Below, one piece after another: positions 14,349 to 19,143 of a DNA stretch of 19,143 nt. The position numbers and the translations under genes are program-made. Origin of the DNA: CAIPFQ01 sp964641775 (GTDB taxonomy: Bacteria > Chlamydiota > Chlamydiia > Chlamydiales > SM23-39); NCBI GenBank assembly GCA_964641775.1, contig CAZXLK010000016.1, forward strand, positions 1-19,143. Direction: 5' to 3'. The number at the start of each line of letters is the position of its first letter. The stretch's first letter is position 1. Below the pieces are notes generated by a model. It was not told the DNA's origin. It did not search any database and saw only the letters and a program-made list of their open reading frames with translations.

Positions 14349-15002
14349 TTAATCGATCTTAAAGAGTGTGAAAATAATACTTGGAATTGCGGGTTGGTTT
14401 TCCGGTTTCGTGTAGATGATGCCCAGAGAGGGGCCCGAGGCGGCAAATCCGACAGAGATCTGATCACCTGCTTTTAGCGGAGAGACTGATTGGCTGACCA
14501 GAACGACCGTGTCAGACGTCGTTTGTATAGCGTATCTGGCATTGGAGTTGGGGGACATTTGATTATTTAAATTTGACCAGATATCAAGCCAACCTTTGAC
14601 CCCCGGGGCTGCTGATCCCGCTTGAACAGCTGCCATGATAAAATAGATCCCATCTGTTTTTACGGTTACCTGTTTGTGATCGGCACTCACGTCCAAATTT
14701 AGGATCGCATCGACAGACTCCATGATAATCGGCGTATCGCCATGCGGGGAAGGCAATTGAGTTGTGAGACTTGAAAGCTGCGCGTAGGCCTTCTGACCGA
14801 GGGAGGACGGCTCGTTGGCTGTGTTGTACGTCGGCACTGATGGATTGGAGTTAGATTTTGGAGATGGAGTTATATCATTTTTAGCTTGTAAAGCTTGTAA
14901 TGTAGGCAAAGAAGGAAGGCTATCGAGATCGCTAGCTACTGCTGCTGCATTGCAAGCCACAGCAAGATATGCAATGCAAATTGTCCCAAAAAAAATACGC
15001 AT
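14349..15002 (-). CDS. Secreted or lipid-anchored protein with C1q/TNF-like C-terminal domain (tentative)
   Basis: The 217-residue product starts with a signal peptide (MRIFFGTICIAYLAVAC). Cys17 after LAVA could be a lipobox, or the cut may fall after the following AAAVA. Residues about 25-85 are Ser/Pro/Asn-rich and low in complexity. The rest (about 95-217) is beta-rich, with GIYFIMAAVQAG, a W..IWSNLNN segment, TVVLVSQSVSPLKAGDQISV and an ending IPSIIFTLFKID, which resembles C1q/TNF-type jelly-roll domains such as the tip of BclA; this is an inference from pattern. Its stop is 10 bases before the cyclase start, and the cyclase ribosome site overlaps that stop, so the two are coupled. It may present or sense a surface ligand. 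Confidence 0.8.
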   Translation of the reverse strand: MRIFFGTICIAYLAVACNAAAVASDLDSLPSLPTLQALQAKNDITPSPKSNSNPSVPTYNTANEPSSLGQKAYAQLSSLTTQLPSPHGDTPIIMESVDAILNLDVSADHKQVTVKTDGIYFIMAAVQAGSAAPGVKGWLDIWSNLNNQMSPNSNARYAIQTTSDTVVLVSQSVSPLKAGDQISVGFAASGPSLGIIYTKPENQPAIPSIIFTLFKID

Positions 15003-15018
15003 ACGCAGAATAACCCCT

Positions 15019-15042
15019 ATTCATTTCGATAAGGAAATGAAT
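15019..15042 (-). promoter_or_regulatory. Inverted repeat upstream of the secreted-protein gene
   Basis: ATTCATTTC (15019-15027) and GAAATGAAT (15034-15042) are a perfect 9-bp inverted repeat with a 6-base spacer, 17 bases upstream of the ATG at 15000-15002. It could be a leader hairpin or a dimeric regulator site for the secreted-protein/cyclase unit. A clear -35/-10 pair for this strand was not found. Confidence 0.4.
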
Positions 15043-15068
15043 AATATTAAGCAATAAATTGGTGAAGG

Positions 15069-15116
15069 GTCGGGAACGAGCACGGGCACGCAAGCGCAAA
15101 CGTTCACGGTAACGGG
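15069..15116. repeat. Hexamer array C, eight degenerate NNCGNN units
   Basis: Eight hexamers (GTCGGG, AACGAG, CACGGG and so on to AACGGG) keep CG at every sixth base over 48 bases, but the flanking letters vary more than in arrays A and B. It lies in the divergent gap between the secreted-protein gene and the 15172 gene. Confidence 0.75.
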
Positions 15117-15132
15117 TAATAGAAAAAATATA

Positions 15133-15161
15133 TTGACATTGGGATTGCGTGTGGGTTATGT
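15133..15161 (+). promoter_or_regulatory. Candidate promoter for the 15172 gene
   Basis: A perfect TTGACA (15133-15138) is followed after 17 bases by TTATGT (15156-15161). The expected start of transcription near 15168 leaves only about 4 bases before the ATG at 15172. Confidence 0.45.
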
Positions 15162-15171
15162 CCCTAAAGCA

Positions 15172-16614
15172 ATGTCTCAAAATTTAAGTCCTTTTCACGC
15201 AGAGCTTCTCGACTTTCTTGAGAAAGAAATTCATAAAAGAATAGAGACAGCGGCAGGGCACGATCCGGAACTGCACCATTTTCAAGAAAAAATTCAAGGG
15301 TTTAGGAACTCCGGGTCTTTGCCTTTGCAAGATGTTGTGGAAAATTACCAGTATCTCTTTACTGCAAGAGGTCCGCTCCATCTGGAAAAGCGGCTCATTG
15401 AGGCGTTTAGTGACAAAGAGATGGGAGTCAGGATCTACCGCGGCTTGCCAAGGTTATATCGCAAGCTTAGTCCAACAGATTCTAAGTTGAAAAAGCATTT
15501 TACGAATTTAAGGACCCTTTTAAGGCTAGGGGCTGAAAAGGCCATATGCAGCGTCTATGAAGGGATGGAACATCCGCGAAATGCAATAGTTGCTTGCCAA
15601 GATGCCAAACACTTGGGAGTTTTGAAAAGGCGCTTTCCAAATTTACAGTTATGCATGAAAGAAGAGGGTAAATCTTATGATTTAGTCGTGCCAAAGTTTG
15701 GCGATTATGGGTCGCTGGAATCGGAAGAGTTTCACCCTGAATCGGGAAATCGGGCGCTTGGACTCCATTTTTTAGAAAAAGGAGTAGCGATTCAAAAGGC
15801 GCTCTATAGGCCGAGTTTTGCCGAAATTGCAAATCCGGAAATTTTAATGTGGCTGTTTGGGACAACGACTCCGGGGCCTAGTGAAATTGAAGAGTATTTG
15901 AAGAGCTGCCATTTTTATTTTGCAGATATTGAAAGTAAGGTGGGAAGAGCAGTTTATTTGCAAGCGCTTGCAAAGCTTCATGAAGCTGATCAGAAACAGA
16001 TTGATATTTGCACTCCCCATTCAGATTGGGTTGCAGGTGATAGGTTCAGGATTTTAACAGCTTCGAAAATGGATGAAAAGGATCGATTTCTTCTCACAAG
16101 TTTAAGTGGAGAATGGGTAGGGGTAACAAAAGGCTTTTCCGATGCGGTATCTGCCAATAAAGCTTTCTTTTTAGATGGGCAAAGATATTTGCTTAAGGAC
16201 CTTCTTGCCTTGGCAGAAAATCGTTTGGGGATGCACCGAAGTACTTTGGAGGTGATTCGGGGAATGGCAAAGTGCATGCTCCATCAGAAAAAAGAAGAGG
16301 GGGAATGGGTTGAGGAAACTGATTTTCAAGAAGTGGAAACGATTGAAGAAATTGCATTGAAGATTGGATCTGCAATGCAAGATCCCGACTCTTTGGCAGG
16401 GTTTAAAAAGTTAACCAGAATCATTCATGAAGAGCATTCTTTTTATGATTTTTTATGCCACTGGGTGCAAAGAGAGCTTTGCCATCAGGCATATCCCACA
16501 ACGAAGTTTATTGAAGAAGAGATCATCCATGCGTTTACTCTTGGGAAAATCAGCTTAAAAGCTGCCATCGAGCATTTGAAGCTAAGGTTTGCATATGGCA
16601 GTGGATCTTTATAA
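15172..16614 (+). CDS. Hypothetical protein, 480 aa
   Basis: I do not recognise this large soluble protein. It has no signal peptide or membrane segment. It is mostly helical and charged, with a His-rich first third (GHDPELHHFQEKIQGF) and many leucines; the middle holds FGTTTPGPSEIEEYLKSCHFYF and the end LCHWVQRELCHQAYPTTKFIEEE. No nucleotide-binding or protease motif is evident. A longer frame opens at a TTG (15133), but that TTG is part of a TTGACA box, so the ATG at 15172 is preferred although no clear ribosome site precedes it. It overlaps the following small gene by 20 bases, suggesting a two-gene unit. It may be restricted to chlamydia-like bacteria. Confidence 0.8.
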   Translation: MSQNLSPFHAELLDFLEKEIHKRIETAAGHDPELHHFQEKIQGFRNSGSLPLQDVVENYQYLFTARGPLHLEKRLIEAFSDKEMGVRIYRGLPRLYRKLSPTDSKLKKHFTNLRTLLRLGAEKAICSVYEGMEHPRNAIVACQDAKHLGVLKRRFPNLQLCMKEEGKSYDLVVPKFGDYGSLESEEFHPESGNRALGLHFLEKGVAIQKALYRPSFAEIANPEILMWLFGTTTPGPSEIEEYLKSCHFYFADIESKVGRAVYLQALAKLHEADQKQIDICTPHSDWVAGDRFRILTASKMDEKDRFLLTSLSGEWVGVTKGFSDAVSANKAFFLDGQRYLLKDLLALAENRLGMHRSTLEVIRGMAKCMLHQKKEEGEWVEETDFQEVETIEEIALKIGSAMQDPDSLAGFKKLTRIIHEEHSFYDFLCHWVQRELCHQAYPTTKFIEEEIIHAFTLGKISLKAAIEHLKLRFAYGSGSL

Positions 16615-16804
16615 AGACTTACGCAAATCTCTCTTGATTCTACTCAAAGATTTTGCCAAGACAAAAAAGAAAATGAAGAAAGTAGGCCAAATTGCGTCTA
16701 AAATTGGCGGTCCGATAAAAAAAGAGAGTGCCAAAATCATAAAGGAATTCGATCTTTTTGAGCGCAAAATATTGCGATTAGAGCAGGAGACGCGCGAGAT
16801 TTGA
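16595..16804 (+). CDS. Small basic coiled-coil-like protein, 69 aa
   Basis: The product is Lys-rich and helical (LLILLKDFAKTKKKMKKVG, then FDLFERKILRLEQETREI), probably a short coiled coil. No membrane or signal sequence is clear. The ATG at 16595 is preferred over a TTG at 16589 because AAGG at 16584-16587 lies 7 bases before it. It begins inside the end of the 15172 gene, so translation is probably coupled. The stop TGA is at 16802-16804. Another frame continues to 16860 and encodes a plausible tail ending EEPTMDDYPK, so a lost base near 16800 is possible. Function is unknown. Confidence 0.65.
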   Translation: MAVDLYKDLRKSLLILLKDFAKTKKKMKKVGQIASKIGGPIKKESAKIIKEFDLFERKILRLEQETREI

Positions 16805-16863
16805 AAATAGGCGAAGGGTCCATTCCGGAAGAGCCAACAATGGATGATTATCCTAAATAGATT

Positions 16864-17559
16864 TTAAGGTAATCTTCCGAGTTTTTCGAGGGTTTCTTTG
16901 AGGAGGGCGTTGTCGGGTTTGTCGAGAGCGCCGCTGCCCGAGAGCCAAATGAGATAGTCTTTTGGAATGTCGGTGAGGGTTTTGCCGGCATGTTTGCCAA
17001 AGGGCATCCGGGTGATTTGGGTCTTTTTTTGGAGGAGATCCTGGATTTGATCGATGGAAAGATCGCCAACCATGCGGCTAAAGACTTGGTGAAGGATCAT
17101 GCAATCATCGAGGGCGCGGTGGGCTTGATTGGCTTCGATCCCGTAGACTTCCCGAAGATGCTGCAGGCCATGGCGGGGAAGGTCTGTCCGATACTTGCGC
17201 GACCATTTGAGGCTATCAATAAAGGCCCATTTCGGCATGGTGAGATTTGCCCTTTGAAACTCCGCCTCTAAAAAAAGTTTATCAAATGCATCGTTGTTAT
17301 GGGCGATGAGGACCACATCTCCGGAGCAAAATTCAAGAAAGGCAGTGAGCGCCTCAGCGATTTTGGGGGCATTTGCAACCATCTCATCGTTAATGCCCGA
17401 GATGGAGGTGGCGTCGGGAGGAATGGGGCATTCGGGATGAGTGAGAGTGCAAAAACTTTTTTCAAAGGCCGGCTCGAAGGCCGCAATTTCGATGATTCGA
17501 TCCTTTCCCGGCTTAGTACCAGTCGTTTCCGTATCATAGAAAATAGTTCTTTTAGACAT
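16864..17559 (-). CDS. dnaQ: DnaQ-like 3'-5' exonuclease with C-terminal DUF3820-like domain
   Basis: This DEDDh exonuclease resembles the proofreading epsilon subunit of DNA polymerase III. Of 231 residues, Exo I is DTETTG (D9, E11), Exo II is HNNDAFD (D93), and Exo III is HRALDD (H147, D152), so the four acidic residues and the histidine are all present. After about residue 185 a small domain (MPFGKHAGKTLTDIPKDYLIWL) matches the DUF3820 type found at the end of several bacterial DnaQ-like proteins. C. trachomatis has such a dnaQ paralogue (CT261) near its msbA/accA cluster, which fits the neighbourhood here. The start is ATG at 17557-17559, with no strong ribosome site. Whether it serves as the replicative epsilon subunit or in repair cannot be told. 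Confidence 0.93.
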   Translation of the reverse strand: MSKRTIFYDTETTGTKPGKDRIIEIAAFEPAFEKSFCTLTHPECPIPPDATSISGINDEMVANAPKIAEALTAFLEFCSGDVVLIAHNNDAFDKLFLEAEFQRANLTMPKWAFIDSLKWSRKYRTDLPRHGLQHLREVYGIEANQAHRALDDCMILHQVFSRMVGDLSIDQIQDLLQKKTQITRMPFGKHAGKTLTDIPKDYLIWLSGSGALDKPDNALLKETLEKLGRLP

Positions 17560-17602
17560 AAGTGAAAAATTTAAATCTATTTTTCTTTTAGTGCAAGTTC
17601 GG

Positions 17603-17608
17603 TATAAT
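17603..17608 (+). promoter_or_regulatory. Consensus -10 box upstream of the lipoprotein/pdh genes
   Basis: TATAAT is a perfect -10 hexamer. Only a T-rich stretch stands in the -35 position. Transcription would begin around 17615, one to three bases before the ATG at 17617. Confidence 0.5.
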
Positions 17609-17616
17609 CCTCATCC

Positions 17617-17772
17617 ATGTTCATAAGATTGATGATCCTTAGCCTTTTGGGTTTGAGCGGATGCTTTCAAGTCTATAATGAAGATTCCGACCTTCGGACA
17701 GTCCCCGTCACAAATCACCCAAGCGTTGTCCCGAACCATGGGGGAGGACTCCCTATGATGGGGCCTTATTGA
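17617..17772 (+). CDS. Tiny lipoprotein, 51 aa
   Basis: A short signal peptide with one arginine and a hydrophobic core (MFIRLMILSLLGLSGC) ends in a textbook lipobox LSGC, with Cys16 as the lipidated residue. The mature part is only 36 residues, polar, rich in Asn, Pro and Gly (VPNHGGGLPMMGPY), with no known domain. It falls below usual length cut-offs and is easily missed. It is likely read from the TATAAT at 17603, with almost no leader; an ATG at 17632 would need a 17-base leader but would lose the positive residue. Its TGA is one base from an ATG (17774) in the pdhA frame, so it probably shares the pdh transcript. Its role is unknown. Confidence 0.7.
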   Translation: MFIRLMILSLLGLSGCFQVYNEDSDLRTVPVTNHPSVVPNHGGGLPMMGPY

Positions 17773-17815
17773 CATGTCCTTAAATCTCAGCTATCCTAGA
17801 GCTAGGGGCGTAACC

Positions 17816-18841
17816 ATGGCGGATGAGCCGTATCATTTTTTTCCGGGCGATGTCGATCAGATTTTGCCGCAGATGGACAAAAGTCTTCTTAAAGATGTTT
17901 TGGGCCAGATGCTTTTGATCCGCCATTTTGAGCAAAGAGGTGAAGCTGCCTACCAACAGGGAAAAGTGGGTTGATTTTACCATTCTTATGCAGGACAAGA
18001 GGCAATTCAAACGGCTTGTATTGCGGCGTGTGGAAAAGAGCATTGGTTTACAACGACATATCGTTGCCATGCACTGGCGCTTCTTTTAGGTGTGACCCCC
18101 AATGAGATGATGGCAGAGCTTTATGGAAGATCAACAGGAGTTGCTAAAGGGCTTGGCGGCTCGATGCACATGTATGCCGATCGGATGCTGGGAGGGCTTG
18201 CCATTGTGGGAGGCCATATTCCCATTGCAACGGGAGCTGCGTTTTCGATTAAGTACTTAAAACAAAAGGGGCTTGTCTCTTTTTGCTTTTTGGGAGAAGG
18301 GGCTGCTGTGCAGGGGGCATTTCATGAATCTCTTAATTTGGCGGCCCTTTGGAATTTGCCCTGCATTTATATCATTGAAAATAATCAGTGGGGAATGGGA
18401 ACGGCAGCAGAGAGAGCTGTTTGCGTAAAGCCGATTGCCGAGCATTTTGCAAATAGCTATGGGATCAAATCATATACATTGGATGGGATGGATTTTTTCA
18501 ACTGCTACGCCGGGTTTAAAGAGGCTATGAAGGAGTGTTTGGAGACGAATAAACCCATTTTGATAGAAGCAGTAACAGAGAGATTCCGCGGCCATTCGAT
18601 TTCCGATCCCGCGTTATACCGCTCCAAAGAATCAATGAAAGAGACAATGAAAAAAGATCCGATTGTGAGATTGAAAGAGGCGCTTTTAGCTGAAGGGATT
18701 TTAAGTGAAGAAGAATATGAAAGAATGGACAAAGAAAAAAAGGATCTTGTTATTCAAGCAATGAAATTTGCAGAAGAGAGTCCATTGCCCGATCCCATTA
18801 CTTTGGAAGAAGGTGTTTTTGCTCCTGAGGAGAAGGGATAA
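17816..18841 (+). pseudogene. pdhA: Pyruvate dehydrogenase E1 alpha with in-frame TGA
   Basis: E1 alpha binds thiamine diphosphate and decarboxylates pyruvate. The reading frame runs from ATG 17816 (AGGGG 7 bases upstream; ATG 17774 is a longer option) to TAA 18839-18841, about 341 residues, the family length. It is broken once, by TGA at 17972-17974, between QQGKVG and FYHSYAGQEA. Relatives have a second glycine there (GGF.H.Y.GQE), so GGA to TGA is one base change and the frame is otherwise intact. Downstream, the cofactor region is complete (GEGAAVQGAFHES to IENNQWGMGT) and RFRGHSISDP is present. Either the gene is inactivated, the TGA is read through, or the base is a sequencing error. 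The remaining ATG at 18092 would give a protein lacking the N-terminal third. The stop overlaps the pdhB start. Confidence 0.85.
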
Positions 18842-19143
18842 TGGCGGGGCAGATAGTGGAGATCCGAGAAGCTTTACGGCAAGCCATGGATGAAGAGATG
18901 GCCCGCGACTCAAAAGTTTTCATCATGGGTGAAGAAGTCGCCGAATATAACGGCGCTTATAAAGTAACGAAGGGGATGCTAGACAAATGGGGACCTGAGA
19001 GAGTGATTGATACCCCAATTGCCGAAAATGGATTTGCAGGGCTTTGTATTGGAGCTGCGCAAACAGGACTCAGGCCAATTGTTGAATTCATGAGCTGGAA
19101 TTTCTCTTTTGTCGCAGCAGATCAGCTGATTTCCAATGCATGT
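18841..19143 (+). CDS. pdhB: Pyruvate dehydrogenase E1 beta, N-terminal part
   Basis: The gene begins at ATG 18841, sharing its first base with the last base of the pdhA stop (TAATG), with an AAGGG site at 18833-18837. The 101 visible residues match E1 beta, including EALRQAMDEEMARD, VFIMGEEVAEYNGAYKVTKG, VIDTPIAENGFAGLCIGAA and RPIVEFMSWNFSF. The beta subunit completes the thiamine-binding E1 with PdhA and presents pyruvate carbons to the E2 lipoyl domain. The tight coupling to pdhA means that the TGA inside pdhA could also reduce translation of pdhB. The right end of the gene lies outside the window. Confidence 0.96.
   Translation, partial: MAGQIVEIREALRQAMDEEMARDSKVFIMGEEVAEYNGAYKVTKGMLDKWGPERVIDTPIAENGFAGLCIGAAQTGLRPIVEFMSWNFSFVAADQLISNAC

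Noticed and set aside
17972..18020. TGA in pdhA as a selenocysteine codon
   Set aside because: No bacterial SECIS-like hairpin with a suitable apical loop follows, and the family residue there is glycine, not cysteine.
17950..18092. Frameshift as the cause of the split pdhA
   Set aside because: The sequence before and after the TGA is in the same frame and aligns continuously with the E1 alpha motif, so it is a nonsense codon.

Overview
This window reads as part of a chromosome from a Chlamydiae-phylum bacterium outside the classical Chlamydiaceae (Waddlia/Criblamydia/Parachlamydia-like). This is inferred from a nucleotide transporter of the ATP/ADP translocase family typical of intracellular bacteria, from a gene order IHF-like protein / uncharacterised gene / accA / msbA plus a nearby dnaQ-like gene that recalls the himD-CT266-accA-msbA-dnaQ region of Chlamydia trachomatis, and from a split pyruvate dehydrogenase locus. 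The genus cannot be fixed by reading alone. No rRNA, tRNA, CRISPR array or transposase gene was seen.

Layout. 1-476: end of lpdA (E3 of 2-oxoacid dehydrogenases). 519-2149: two minus-strand genes of unknown function, separated by a divergent pair of hexamer-periodic arrays. 2226-4368: nucleotide transporter, converging with and overlapping rpiA. 4446-5989: a small unknown gene and tyrS. 5989-6400: a palindrome-rich element whose left arm begins on the last base of the tyrS stop codon, followed by a short unexplained open stretch. 6402-11697: IHF/HU-like protein, CT266-like gene, a YkuD-type L,D-transpeptidase-like protein, accA and an MsbA-like ABC exporter; the last three overlap one another. 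11698-12268: a non-coding convergent gap filled by a large nested inverted-repeat element. 12269-15002: a two-gene minus-strand unit, a secreted jelly-roll-like protein followed by a membrane receptor adenylate cyclase. 15172-16804: two overlapping unknown genes. 16864-17559: DnaQ-like exonuclease. 17617-19143: a tiny lipoprotein, pdhA interrupted by an in-frame TGA, and the start of pdhB.

How the parts relate. lpdA, pdhA and pdhB belong to pyruvate dehydrogenase, accA starts fatty acid synthesis from its product acetyl-CoA, and MsbA moves lipid A-type lipids. The L,D-transpeptidase-like protein adds a possible peptidoglycan function inside that envelope operon. The cyclase with its secreted partner looks like a signalling unit.

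The most unusual signals are: (1) a single-codon nonsense TGA in a strongly conserved glycine of pdhA; (2) a roughly 510-bp element with about 70-bp inverted arms and many internal perfect hairpins, with a smaller palindrome-rich relative after tyrS; (3) arrays at three loci in which CG recurs every 6 bp; (4) an EF-hand-like calcium loop in the extracytoplasmic loop of the ABC exporter.
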